Shown here: in pieces, positions 35,530 to 47,879 of the stretch | Layout: each line of letters starts with the position of its first letter | Numbering within the stretch: the stretch's first letter is position 1 | Source of the DNA: Periplaneta americana | Taxonomy: Eukaryota; Arthropoda; Insecta; Blattodea; Blattidae | Assembly (NCBI RefSeq): GCF_040183065.1 | Contig: NC_091121.1 | Location: 67,996,787-68,060,786 of the forward strand | Reading direction: 5' to 3' | DNA: 64,000 bases | Translations under genes and position numbers: made by a program | Notes under the pieces: model-generated | Told to the model about the DNA's origin: nothing | The model's input: only the letters and a program-made list of their open reading frames with translations | Databases searched by the model: none

Positions 35530-36766
35530 TGAGGCGCGTTTGAAAAGTTCATGGCCTGACACATAGATGAAATCGAAAACGTGTCAACAATGCCGCCAAT
35601 GTTAGCGACCATTTTACATTAGTTCAAGCATGAAAAATCATAATTTTCTGTTGACTACATTTTATAGTTTCTGAAAGTGCGCCGAACAAAATGGAAAGAA
35701 GGAACATACTGAGCTTCGTGCTGTCATTAAATATTACGTAAAAAAGGGAATGAGCCCAACAGAAATTAAAGCAGATATGGATGCTACACTGGGGGAATTT
35801 GCTCCAGCGTTTTAGACTGTGCAAAAAAGGGCGGCACTATTTAAACATGGCCCCGAGTGTGTGGAAGGCGACCTCCGCAGTAGACGTCCGATAACAGCAA
35901 CAAGTGAAGAAATGGTAAAAAAAAATCCACGATATGATATTGAATGGTCATTGACTGAAAGTGCGCGAAATTGACGAGGTTATACGTATCTCAGCTGAAC
36001 GTGTACGCCACATCTTAGTCACTGTCTTAGATATGTCGAAGGTCTCCGAAAATAGATTCCAAGTTTGTTAATACCAGAATAAAAGCACGTCCGACGTCGA
36101 ATTTCGAGTGATTGCTTGGCTCTATTGGAGTAAAAATTCGCGCGATTTTTTGAGGCGGTATGGGACCACTGATGAAACCTGTACCTACTACTACATATCA
36201 GACACAAAACAGCAGTCAAACCAATGGAAGAACAGTGATTCTTTGCCTCCAAAGAAAGCAAACACTGTCCAATCGTCTGGGAAAGTAGGTGTTCTGGGTT
36301 TCTAAGGGGATAACCATGATTTACTATCTAGCAAAAGGAAGACCAATAACCGGAGACTATTTTTCACATCTTTTGCATTAACTGAAAGGGAAAATTCGCG
36401 AGAAGAGGCCGTGTATGGCTAAGAAGACGAAAGGCACCTGCTTATACGTCTGCAATCGCAGTTGCTAAACTACATGAACTATGGTTCGAATTGTTGCCGA
36501 ACCCCCCTTCCCCCCAGACTTCGCACTCTCAGACTTCTTTCTTTTCTCAAAGCTCAACCATACTTAGCTTGGATGAAATGTTCGTGAAATTAAGAGATTG
36601 TTGCAGACCTTGAGAAATCTGTGTACAAGGAGGGTACAGCAGTATTGCAGCACCGGTGGACCAAGTGTGTGAATCTCAGGGGGGATTATGTTGAGAAATA
36701 AAGATTGTTTCAGAATATTCCTAGTTTAATTTCTAGTTCAGACTATGAACTTTTCAAATGACCCTG
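35530..36766 (+). mobile_element. near full-length mariner element
   Basis: Terminal inverted repeats of about 28 bp: GCGTTTGAAAAGTTCATGGC on the left and, in inverse, TCATTTGAAAAGTTCATAGT on the right. TA lies at or next to both edges (35528-35529 and 36767-36768). The length of about 1.24 kb is that of a complete mariner. One transposase pseudogene fills the interior. It sits immediately beside another Tc1/mariner relic. Confidence 0.9.
35685..36705 (+). pseudogene. mariner transposase pseudogene
   Basis: Blocks in order along the plus strand, across frameshifts: KKEHTELRAVIKYYVKKGMS (N-terminal helix-turn-helix region), TEIKADMDATLGEFAPAF then an in-frame TAG, CVEGDLRSRRPITATSEEM, VREIDEVIRISAERVRHIL, RYGTTDETCTYYYI, GKVGVLGF, KRPCMAKKTK, and FPPDFALSDFFLFSKL near 36500, ending RWTKCVNLRGDYVEK. 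This is the standard order of a mariner transposase of about 345 residues. The last block corresponds to the catalytic YSPDLAPSDFFLF. It has at least one stop and several frameshifts, and the middle catalytic QDNAPxH block is not readable, so it is inactive. Confidence 0.88.
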
Positions 36767-37084
36767 TACTATTATTATAACATTCATGTGAAAATTTCAA
36801 GTATTTTTGCAGAAATTATTAAATTGAATCACAGTATTTCAGATAGCAAAATAAAGTATATTTACACAGTAATAATAGTGAATAAAGAAGAAACTAAGCA
36901 TCTAAAAATTATGTCTCGCCCTTCAAGATATTATCTCCCAATTGATTCAAATTACACTATGCAAATTACATTAAAATTAAGAATGCAAGTTTTTGTGCAT
37001 CTGGGATTAAAATATTAGATTTATAATAATTTGTCTATGCGTTCACTTAGAAATTCCCTTAAGTAGTTTTTTTAAATGATTACA
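36767..37084. other. AT-rich unassigned stretch
   Basis: An 86-codon open frame at 36758-37018 has no recognisable content. Nothing supported. Confidence 0.5.
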
Positions 37085-37229
37085 CGACTCTTCACATACA
37101 GGATTTGGTCTACAAGACATTTCACATACTGTCTATTGACACACTGTCATTCAGTATACAACCAATTAACTTACTGACATTTGGCATAGTCTGTCTCGCA
37201 AACGTATTTTTAAATACACAAATTCGCCT

Positions 37230-37698
37230 ACATTTCATATACCATTTTTATATGTTGTCATTTCCGTGGTGATATACGTATTTCACATACAATTTTTATA
37301 TCTATTTGTTGCCGTTTCCGTGGTGTTATACGTATTTCATATACCATTTTATATATCTGTTACCGTTTCCGTGGTGACATAAGTATTTCATATACCATTT
37401 TTATATCTATTTGTTGTCGTTTCCGTGGTGACATACGTATTTCAAATACAATTTTTTTTTTTATCTATTTGTTACAGTTTCCGTAGTGACATACGTATTT
37501 CATATACCATTTTTGTATCTATTTGTTGCCGTTTCCGTGGTGACATACGTCTTTCAAATACCATTTTTATATCTATTTGTTGCCGTTTCCGTGGTGACAT
37601 ACGTATTTCATATACCATTTTTTTTATCTAGGCCTATTTGTTGCCGTTTCCGTGGTGACATACGTATTTCATATACCATTTTTATATCTATTTGTTGC
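37230..37698. repeat. 54-bp minisatellite array, part 1
   Basis: About eight units of the 54-bp repeat (GTTGCCGTTTCCGTGGTGAT ... ACGTATTTCATATACCATTT ... ATATCTATTT), more diverged at the left edge, where TTTCACATAC replaces TTTCATATAC. The array is interrupted at 37699-37893 by about 195 bp of unrelated AT-rich sequence. Confidence 0.95.
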
Positions 37699-37893
37699 CA
37701 TCAAAATTACCAAATCAAATTGCCATAAATTTACAAAATTTATTACTGCGAATAAACAATAAATTAAACAATCATTAAGAAAAAAATAATTGAATCACGC
37801 AAAAGCTTACATATAAAATAATTTAAAAGCAAATAAATAAGCATTTTGCTTAGCTAATATTTCTTATGAGCGTTTAAGTAGACTAAGATTATT

Positions 37894-40800
37894 CGTTTCC
37901 GTGGTGATATACGTATTTCATATAGCCTACCATTTTTATATCTATTTGTTGCCGTTTCCGTGGTGACATACATATTTCAAATACCATTTTTATATCTATT
38001 TGTTACAGTTTCAGTAGTGACATATGTATTTCATATACCATTTTTGAATCTATTTGTTGCCGCTTCCGTGGTGATATACGTATTTCATATACCATTTTTA
38101 TATCTATTTGTTGCCGTTTCCGTGGTGACATACGTATTTCAAATACCATTTTTATATCTATTTGTTACAGTTTCCGTAGTGACATACGTATTTCATATAC
38201 CATTTTTGTATCTATTTGTTGCCGTTTCCGTGGTGACATACGTATTTCAAATACCATTTTTATATCTATTTGTTGCCGTTTCCGTGGTGACATACGTATT
38301 TCATATACCATTTTTATATCTATTTGTTGCCGTTTCCGTGGTGATATACGTATTTCATATACCATTTTTATATCTATTTGTTGCCGTTTCCGTGGTGACA
38401 TACGTATTTCATATACCATTTTTATATCTATTTGTTGCCATTTCCGTGGTGATATAGTCTACGTACTTCATATATCATTTTTTTTTTATCTATTTGTTGC
38501 CGTTTCCGTGGTGATATACGTATTTCATATACCATTTTTATATCTATTTGTTGCCATTTCCGTGGTGATATACGTATTTCATACACCATTTTTATAACTA
38601 TTTGTTGCCGTTTCCGTGGTGATATACGTATTTCATATACCATTTTTATATCTATTTGTTGCCATTTCCGTGGTGATATACGTATTTCATATATCATTTT
38701 TTTATCTATTTCTTGCCGTTTCCGTGGTGATATACGTATTTCATATACCATTTTTATATCTATTTGTTGCCGTTTCCGTGGTGATATACGTATTTCATAT
38801 ACCATTTTATATCTATTTGTTGCCATTTCCGTGGTGACATACGTATTTCATATACCATTTTTATATCTATTTGTTGCCATTTTCGTGGTGATATACGTAT
38901 TTCATGTACTTTTTTTATATCTATTTGTTGCCATTTCCGTGGTGATATACGTATTTCATATACCATTTTTAAATCTATTTGTTGCCGTTTCCGTGGTGAT
39001 ATACATATTTCATGTACCATTTTTATATCTATTTGTTGCCATTTCCGTTGTGATATACGAATTTAATATACCATTTTAATATATATTTGTTGCCATTTCC
39101 GTGGTGGTATACGTATTTCATATACAATTTTTATATCTATTTGTTGCCATTTCCGTGGTGATATACGTATTTGATATACCATTTTTACATTTGTTTGCCA
39201 TTTCCTTGGTGATATACGTATTTTATATACCATTTTTATATCTATTTGTTGCCATTTCCGTGGTGATATACGTATTTCATATACCATGTTTATATTTTTT
39301 TTGCCATTTCCGTGGTAATATACGTATTTCATATACCATGTTTATATCTATTTGTTGCCATTTCCGTGGCGATATACGTATTCCATATACCATTTTTGTT
39401 TCTATTTGTTGCCATTTCCGTGGTGATATACTGTACGTCTTTTATATACCATTTGTATATCTATTTGTTGCCATTTCCGTGGTGATATACGTATTTCATA
39501 TATCATTTTTATATATATTTGTTGCCGTTTCCGTGGTGATATACGTATTTCATATACCATTTTTATATCTATTTGTTGCCGTTTCCGTGGTGATATACGT
39601 ATTTCATACACCATTTTTATATCTATTTGTTGCCGTTTCCGTGGTGATATACGTATTTCATATATCATTTTTATATCTATTTGTTGCCGTTTCCGTGGTG
39701 ATATACGTATTTCATATACCATTTTTATATATATTTGTTGCCGTTTCCGTGGTGATATACGTATTTCATATGCCATTTGTATATCTATTTGTTGCCATTT
39801 CCGTGGTGATATACGTATTTCATATATCATTTTTATATATATTTGTTGCCGTTTCCGTGGTGATATACGTATTTCATATACCATTTTTATATCTATTTGT
39901 TGCCGTTTCCGTGGTGATATACGTATTTCATATAGCCTACCATTTTTATATCTATTTGTTGCCGTTTCCGTGGTGATATACGTATTTCATACACCATTTT
40001 TATATCTATTTGTTGCCGTTTCCGTGGTGATATAGGTATTTCATATAGCCTACCATTTTTATATCTATTTGTTGCCGTTTCCGTGGTGATATACGTATTT
40101 CATATACCATTTTTATATCTATTTCTTGCCGTTTCCGTGGTGATATACGTATTTCATATACCATGTTTATATCTATTTGTTGCCATTTCCGTGGCGATGT
40201 ACGTATTTCATATACCATTTTTGTTTCTATTTGTTGCCATTTCCGTGGTGATATACTGTACGTCTTTTATATACCATTTGTATATCTATTTGTTGCCATT
40301 TCCGTGGTGATATACGTATTTCATATATCATTTTTATATATATTTGCTGCCGTTTCCGTGGTGATATACGTATTTCATATACCATTTTTATATCTATTTG
40401 TTGCCGTTTCCGTGGTGATATACGTATTTCATATAGCCTACCATTTTTATATCTATTTGTTGCCGTTTCCGTGGTGATATACGTATTTCATACACTATTT
40501 TTATATCTATTTGTTGCCGTTTCCGTGGTGATATACGTATTTCATATACCATTTTTATATCTATTTGTTGCCGTTTCCGTGGTGATATACGTATTTCATA
40601 TAGCCTACCATTTTTATATCTATTTGTTGCCGTTTCCGTGGTGATATACGTATTTCATACACCATTTTGATATCTATTTGTTGCCGTTTCCGTGGTGATA
40701 TACGTATTTCATATACCATTTTTATATCTATTTGTTGCCGTTTCCGTGGTGATATACGTATTTCATATAGCCTACCATTTTTATATCTATTTGTTGCCGT

Positions 40801-40918
40801 TTCCGGTGTGATATACGTATTTCATATACCATTTTTATATCTATTTGTTGCCGTTTCCGTGGTGATATACGTATTTCATATACAATTTTTATATCTATTT
40901 GTTGCCGTTTCCGTGGTG
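37894..40918. repeat. 54-bp minisatellite array, part 2
   Basis: About 55 further units in the same orientation. Some carry a 5-bp insertion (CATATAGCCTACCA in place of CATATACCA). In the right third, units with and without it alternate as a three-unit (about 167 bp) higher-order repeat. Because 54 is a multiple of three, both strands stay open as 18-residue repeats (VVIYVFHIPFLYLFVAVS on plus, MVYEIRISPRKRQQIDIK on minus). The last unit reads without a frame change into the transposase pseudogene. Confidence 0.97.
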
Positions 40919-41863
40919 ATGGAGTTAGGCATTATTAATGCGCATCATATTGTATTCCCACATGCTACAATAAGGTTATGTTTTTTCCATCTGAGCCAAG
41001 CAATGTATAGGAAAGTTCAAGCAGAAGGACTATAATCTGATTATACCGATGAAAACAATCGCGAAGTGAAGGATGTAGTGCATCAAATGCTTTGTTCCGG
41101 AGGAAGATGATGTACGTACTTTTAAAGAATTGTATGCGACAATTCCAAATCGTTGCTTAGGACTGGGAGAATTATTTCGCCAATTTTTACATTCGCGGTA
41201 CGCCAGCTCGAAGACAAGGACGACGGGCGACTGATACCAGCAGTCAGAGTGTGATACCCTCATTCGTGGTGGAATCAGTAAGACTCAGTGCTTCGCAATG
41301 AACCAAGGACTAACAACCTAACTGAAGCCTGGCACAATCGCTTTCACTTGCTTGTAGGAAAAGGGCACCCATCACTCTATTCACTCTCGCGAGGAATTAT
41401 TAAGGAGCAAGAGGACACTGAAACGATGATGAGAGAATTGGATGCAGGAAGCAAAATCCGTCCCCAACTTCGAAAGAAGTATGCTACACTTAACCGTAGG
41501 GTGCAAAATATAGTTTTTATTTTTTTATTGGGTTATTTTACGACGCTGTAGCAACATCTGGGTTATTTAGCGTCTGAATGAAATGAAGGTGATAATGCCG
41601 GTGAAATGAGTCCGGGGTCCAGCACCGAAAGTTACCCAGCATTTGCTCGCATTGGGTTGAGGGAAAACCCCGGAAAAAACCTCAACCAGATAACTTGCCC
41701 CGACCGGGATTCGAACCCGGGCCACCTGGTTTCGCGGCCAGACGCGCTGACCGTTACTCCACAGGTGTGGACGCAAAATATAGCGAGGAAGTACCAAGAG
41801 TACAAAAATGGCAACCGAGTACTACAATATCTAATGTCTTTGGGTTACAACTTCATTTTATAA
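40913..41863 (+). pseudogene. Mutator-like (MULE) transposase, C-terminal pseudogene
   Basis: After the array the frame reads MELGIINAHHIVFPHATIRL, CFFHLSQAMYRKVQAEGL and a stop. Decayed sequence follows (FVPEEDDV), then from about 41299 NEPRTNNLTEAWHNRFHLL, VGKGHPSLYSLSRGIIKEQE, DTETMMRELDAG and RVQNIV; after the SINE, ARKYQEYKNGNRVLQYLMSL and GYNFIL with a stop. The FPxAxxRxCFFHLxQxxYRKxQxxGL and RTNNxxExWHNRFxxxVGxxHPSLY blocks are those of the MULE transposase domain found in many insects. The N-terminal part (zinc finger and first catalytic Asp) is missing, replaced by the array. A stop, frameshifts and the SINE make it inactive. Confidence 0.85.
41514..41772 (-). mobile_element. tRNA-derived SINE inside the MULE transposase
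   Basis: A perfect 11-bp duplication, GCAAAATATAG, flanks it at 41503-41513 and 41773-41783. On the minus strand the tRNA-like head comes first, with an A-box match TGGAGTAACGG and a perfect B box GGTTCGAATCC, and the element ends in an A-rich tail (plus-strand T run at 41514-41527). Nearly identical to the copy at 48285-48542. The exact duplication shows it is recent relative to the transposase decay. Confidence 0.95.
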
Positions 41864-42060
41864 GTTTTAATAAATGTACTTGAGTTAGAAATTCAATGTT
41901 TTTAATCATTAACAAAATATATAAATTACTCTATATGTGAAATTTGTAGTATGTTAACTGACATTATGTGAAAAATGTAGTATGTGAAATTTCTAGTATG
42001 TCAAATGACGTATTCGAAATGCACAATATGTGAAATGTTGTATGTAAACTGTCTTGTCAC

Positions 42061-42397
42061 GTTTTTTTACGTTTTTAAATTTCTTTTTATTTAACTTTCT
42101 TTTTAATAAAAAAAACATCGCTACAGCCATAATCTTGTGAAACTTAAGTTGGGTTCCTTGTGTGTATTTTTGACAACCTTTTTAATTTTATCGTACACAT
42201 ATGAGACGAAACAATACCAAAGCTCTAACGTGTTAAAATTATTGTGTATTTGATGTTGTTATTGTCCATTTCTCCTAACTGAAGTTGTTGGCAGATGAAG
42301 TAGTCTTTATTTTATGCGCAGTTCTCTCTAGTACAATATTATTAACTGCATTTACACAACTCGCTTTGAAATATTCCATTTTTATTGGAGAGGGTTT

Positions 42398-42433
<36 letters not shown>

Positions 42434-42984
42434 CATCACAACCTGCATATTTCTTTACGTTGCTATAGTAACAGTGTTATGGAAAAGAGGGGATGCCATT
42501 GTTCAATCGTTGAAAAGAAATGCTGAAGCCATACCACAGTTCTTGTAACATTGCTACCTGAATAATTTATTTTCCATTCATATAAACTACATAGAAATCT
42601 GCAAGGAAAAGGAATTGATATTTACCAAACATTGTGAAATAAGACTATAGAATGAAAGAGGGAGATATGGAGAAAATGTTTGCGAATCTTTGGCTAGTAA
42701 TTTCCTGTAATGATGTAGAAGTCCTTCATGGAGGAGCTTTTATGAAATTACCACAAAAACGTGTCTTTTAAAGGACAAGGATCCCCAATAATGTTGAGAA
42801 GATACTCAATAAGAAAAATATTAGCATTACACTGCTTCTACAGTGTACAGATACGAAACTTGCAACTAATTCCAATACAAAGAATAAACATTGAAAATTC
42901 AAAAATGAAATTTCCAACATCGTATATGAATGTAAAAGACAAGGTCAAATTGGCAATATGATTATTAGCCACCGCCTACGACAT
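42061..42984. other. unassigned stretch with a (CA)n run
   Basis: A (CA)n microsatellite of 15 units lies at 42400-42430. No gene supported in the rest. Confidence 0.6.
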
Positions 42985-43719
42985 TTCTAAATGAACTACA
43001 AGAAAGATGAAAGAAAAATAACAATAAGGAATAAAGAAAGAAAGAATGAAAGAGAGAGAAAGGAAGAAAGGACAAAGGAAGACACAGAGAGAAAGAGACA
43101 AATAAAGAAAGAGAGAGATAGAAAGAAACATACAAAGAGAAAGAAAGAGAGAGATAGGAAGAAAGAGAGAAAGAAAGAGAGGAAGAAAGGAATAAAAAAG
43201 AAAGAGAATGAAAGAGAGAGATAGAAAGAGAGAAAGAAAGGAAGAAGAATGAAAGAGAAAGAAAGACATAGAGGAAGAAAGGAAGAAAAAAGAAAGAGAG
43301 AAAGAAAAAAGAGAGGAAGAAAGGAAGAAAAAAGAGAGAGAAAGAAAGACAGCAAAAAAGGAACAGAAAGAAAGAGAGAAAGAAAGAAAGAAAGAAAGAA
43401 AAGAGAGGAAGAAAGGAATAAAATAGAAAGAGGAAGAAAGAGAGAAAGAAAAGTAAGAAAGAAAGAAAAATAAAGAGAAATAGAAAGAAAGAGAGAAAGA
43501 AAGGAACAAAAAAGAAAGAGAAAGAGAGATAGATAGAAAAAAGAGAGAAAGAAAGAAAGAAATAGAGATAGAAAGAAAAAGAAAGAGAAGGGAAGAAAGA
43601 AAGAAAGAGAGATAGAAAGAAAAAGAGAGAAAGAAAGAAAGAGAGAGAGAAACAAAGAAAGAAAGGAAGGGAAAAGAAGCAAAGATATAGAAAGAGATAG
43701 AAAGAAAGAGAAGAAGAAA

Positions 43720-43770
<51 letters not shown>

Positions 43771-43788
43771 TAAGAAAGAAAGAAAGGA
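42985..43788. repeat. (GAAA/GAGA)n polypurine tract
   Basis: About 800 bp of almost pure A and G, built from AGAAAGAAAGAGAGA-like units and ending in a clean (GAAA)n run near 43725-43785. Open frames of up to 285 codons on the minus strand are artefacts of composition. Confidence 0.95.
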
Positions 43789-45582
43789 CTTCTGCGATAT
43801 ACATGTTATGAAAATGTTTCAAAATTCTATCAGTACATGATATGTTTCGAGTTAATCAAAAACTGTTTCTAAAAATTCTTCCTCTGAACTTGAACAAAAC
43901 ATATTTCGAACAAATCTAAAAAAAGTTTGTGAAAAAGCGTTCAGAACAGGAAACAGGCTTATTCTCTATGGAACTTTTTGAAACATTATACTGACTTCAA
44001 TACGAATTTATTCACACATTTAGCCAAATATCCTACAAAATATATGGATTTACGTGAGAATTCATAATGTACTTGTATTTGTGGTCGGGTTCCGGATTTT
44101 CTTAATCTCGTTTATTAGGATTAGTTTTATGGTTAAGATTATCTATTAGGTTGTATGAATTCAAGTACATGTAACCAATGCTAATTAATTGCAGAATAAG
44201 ACAGAATAACACATAAGAACTTATACTTACACATGAGTAAACACAAATACAGTTACTAGATTTAAAAAAAGTGAAATCGCTTGGATTGTTTGAGATGTCA
44301 TTATTCTTGGTTTGTAATTTGTAGGTTAGATAAGGATGAATTTAAGGATTAAGGATTAAATTAATAATATCACAGGCGGGATGAGTATATCCTATTCAAT
44401 AAATAATTATAATTAGACAATGGAGCGAGACGGACCGTGTGAAATGACGCAATGAAAAGAGGGGAAATGGAACGAGAAATAATTAAAAGTTACGTCATCG
44501 TAAGTCTTTGCAAGGGAATTTGGGGCTGCGAGAAAATATATCTAAGCTTATGCGAGCTCTAAGCCTGTGGATCATTTGTCTCACTCTGTTTTTACCGTTC
44601 TGTTAAAAATTTTAAGAGAAATTTAAAAAAAAAAAAGTAAAAAATACCCGTAACCTAATAGTTATGACATGAGGGAGAGGATAGTGTGGAAAAACTGGAG
44701 AATGAAGCGAGAAAGACCATGTGAAAAACTAGAAGACATAAGTTCATCTTCTGTTTCTATGGTACCACGATTGACATCATTGACGTTTTCATGTCAAAAC
44801 GTTACAATTTTTTTCTCCTTGTAGGTAGATTACAGACTGCTTAAGGAAGAAAAATTAATTTTTGGAGTAAAATCTTGCCAACATAAATACTTTCTAGAAG
44901 AAAATTTAAAATTTACTTTTATTGACTATATTAATAATTTTATTTGTAAGGATAGAAAATTGATTTATATTGAATTCATAGCATACACATATACCTACAG
45001 TATCAGATTTCATTTTCTCTACGACATTCCAATACATCAGAGTAAGAACTATAGATACAATACAATAATTATGTTTGAGTATCATATACAACACATTATC
45101 CTAATTATTACAGACATATGATTATTATTAGACGCAACAATGATTATAAGATAAACGACATGCTGCAGAGAGCCTTCGTATATTTACTCTCTGATTTAGT
45201 CCCTCTGATATACTCGTATTATGTTTTGAATATGCCCAAAACAAAATATATTTTACACTTACATTAGAGTCTTTTATTTTACCATAATATGTTGCTTTAG
45301 AGTTTCAAAGCATAATTAAATTGCTTGTATTCAGCAAATAGGAGATAGGAAGTGTGAAAAACAGTCCCAGAAAAAAATAAAGAAAAAGACTTCTGTATAA
45401 ATTGCAGAATTAAAATATCTGAAATAAATTTGCAGTTTAAAGTCCTATTAAAATCCTTAAAAATTCTGCGCTGTTTTATGCATACACCGGCACTTAGAAT
45501 ACCTCACCCAGTTTCGGTGACGAATCTATAGTTATGGTGCTTTGAATGTCTTATTTTTAAATAGATTTAAAAATGTTAATTA
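43789..45582. other. AT-rich unassigned stretch
   Basis: No coding, RNA or repeat feature that I can support. Confidence 0.55.
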
Positions 45583-45763
45583 CGGTATATATGCGAATAT
45601 TCCGCGCCATCGAATAATCCGCGCACCCTGTTTTTAGGAGAGAAATTAAAAAAGAAATAAATAAGATGTGTTGTAATTTGTGTTAATAATAGGCGCACCC
45701 CAGTTTTTATTTGCTAAATTCCGAAAAAAAAAACATACACGCGGAGTATTCGCATATATACGG
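45583..45763. mobile_element. Tigger/pogo-like MITE, 181 bp
   Basis: Inverted ends CGGTATATATGCGAATATTC and, in inverse, CCGTATATATGCGAATACTC continue with CGCG. TA flanks both sides (45581-45582 and 45764-45765). Inner copies of a GCGCACCC block point the same way. No coding capacity. Confidence 0.82.
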
Positions 45764-45765
45764 TA

Positions 45766-47879
45766 TATATGTATGATAAGAAAAGTAATTAATGAAGAGC
45801 ATGTTACAAATTTTCTCTTCATATGAAGCGAAATTTCGAAATTAGTCCCAGTTCACAACAAAGTTTCACTATGGTTCATTCAAAGTATATCGTACGTGTC
45901 TATTATCACTTTAATATTGCAGAACTCGTTACTATAAATCAAACGGCGGTGGCACAGATCTGCAGCTACTCTCAATGCCGAGATATTACTGAAAGAGGCA
46001 GCGTAGCACAACTAATTTTACATGCAACTTCGGCGCCTCATCCCTGTAGCAGGAGGAGATGATGTCATTGGCCGTGGTCACTCAAGTTACGTTGATTCAT
46101 AGCCTTACTATTAAGAAAATTAGCATTGAGCTGTGGTTCATAATCTAGTTACAGTAACCATTTGAAATTCTGCCATTTTGTGTTTCATTACGGATCCCGG
46201 AATGGATGCCCAAACTCGGTGTGGGGAAACACACGTAGGCCTATTATACGTTATGAAGTAATGATTTTTTTATCCAATATAATATAAATACAATGCTTTG
46301 AACATGTGTTTTGGACAATATAATCAATAACATAATTGTTGGAAGTTCTCGGTAAAGCTGAAAACGCGATTTATGAACAACGGATTATGATATGCTATGA
46401 AAGTTTTAAAAGTAAGTTTTATGTGCTAAATTCTAAAAATGTGCCAAAAGTAAAAAAATATATCTTCATTTGAACCCATAATAAAAAGCAGTAAAATGAA
46501 TATTATTACTCACTGTCTGTAGCTATGCATTGGATGTAAAAAAGATTGTGGAGATACGGTGAAAAACAAAATTTGATCTTCAAAGTGACCTTGAGAATAG
46601 GTCTCTTATAATAATACTTCCTATAAGAGAGGCAGGCTATCCATTACACAATTAATTTCATGCAACTGATAATCTTCGAGAACTTGAAAACTCGAGAAAG
46701 TTTTCATAGCCAGTGATTTATTAAACATATCCCTCATTGGTTTTATTAAATATATCATTTATTGGTTTCCTAAGGTTTCATGGGCTATGCTTTTGAACCT
46801 GGAGCCGTGATATGCTACCTTTAACGACCAGTATTTCTTTAATTTTTCGTAACATAGGATGTCACTGCTTCTAGTGTCTTTCGAAGTGACACATGCAACT
46901 TGAATCAGCATTTACATATTTCCGGTTTCACAATGTTAACATATTTTTCCAGAGCTCATAATTACAATTCTATGTATTCTTAGTAACATTCATCCATTTT
47001 TGTCTATCAGACCACCTTTTTGTCAATATCCCTTTCCCTCATTGTTGTAAGTAGGTATTCCTTTCATTCAAGTATCCGCTGGTCTTCCATATTTTTTCCT
47101 ATGTCCTTGTGGTATCCATTCCATAACTCTCAGTATGAATTGACGCTCTAAGTGCTTGGAAGTAAATCAAATTACAAGTTAATTTTAAACTATGTGATTT
47201 TCAAAAGGCAAGATCTAGCTCACTTCAAGAAAAACAGGTTGTCACAATGGAGGAACTCATTTTCAAAACGTCTCTTGTCCACCTTGTAACGAAAATGAGC
47301 TTTCTGTGTCCTTGCATTCTTCAAATATAACTTTACATACAACTGTCAAGATTTGACTTCAGAATGCCCTCTAAACCACTAAAATATTGCGTTAAAAGTG
47401 ACTACTGAAATCAAACTGACTCTTGTAAACAGCAAAAATTGCGACAAAATATTAGTTACAGCTCTGAAATAAAAAAGTCTCGTGTTCCCATTTGATTCTA
47501 AATGCATCCAACCTCTTTGGTTTCATAATGTCTCTTGCCTAGATGGTAAGAAATTATAGACCTAAATACGTTCTTCGTGATTTCCCACAAAGTTATGGGA
47601 ATGGACAAGGATCGTTTTGAAAATAAGCTCCTCAATTAAAAACTTTAAAAGAGAATGTGATATATGGATCTACAGTTCACTATTGCCATCTGCAAATGTG
47701 GTCACTAGAAGCGTCTAAAGTGATTGGCCTGGATAATTTCAAAGCTTAGATTACTTTTGCCATCAACCTGAAGGCTGAATATTGCATTTCTTCCAGGCAT
47801 ATAACTACATTCATCACACTTAAGGACATAGAAGATCATAGTATTCATCAGAAGGCAGAAGAGTTTGTGAAGTGAACAG
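45766..47879. other. unassigned stretch
   Basis: No supportable feature until the transposase relic begins. The last few hundred bases probably belong to that relic's 5' region. Confidence 0.5.

Larger units (their letters stand above)
37085..42060 (+). mobile_element. candidate Mutator-like element carrying a minisatellite
   Basis: The two ends carry inverted arrays of a degenerate 15-bp motif: on the minus strand at 37085-37200, GTATGTGAAATGTCTT followed by variants (seven or so units); on the plus strand at 41940-42050, GTATGTGAAATTTCT, GTATGTCAAATGAC, AATATGTGAAATGTT and GTATGTAAACTGTC. Between them lie the 54-bp array and a Mutator-like transposase pseudogene. I infer that the whole block is one transposon. 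Exact tips and an 8-9 bp duplication were not identified, so the borders are approximate. Confidence 0.55.

Noticed and set aside
39101..39976. 291-codon repeat protein with 18-residue hydrophobic units
   Set aside because: It is the 54-bp minisatellite, open on both strands because the unit length is a multiple of three. Treated as a host gene it has no start context or conserved flank. The only retained interest is its in-frame junction with the transposase.
37230..40918. CRISPR-like array
   Set aside because: Units are contiguous 54-bp repeats with no unique spacers, in a eukaryotic sequence.
41697..41770. tRNA gene candidate (minus strand), and similar ones at 48475-48540 and 51423-51497
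   Set aside because: A and B boxes are present, but each is the head of a SINE bounded by target duplications.
42965..43822. Minus-strand open frame of 285 codons
   Set aside because: Same artefact, over the GAAA/GAGA tract.
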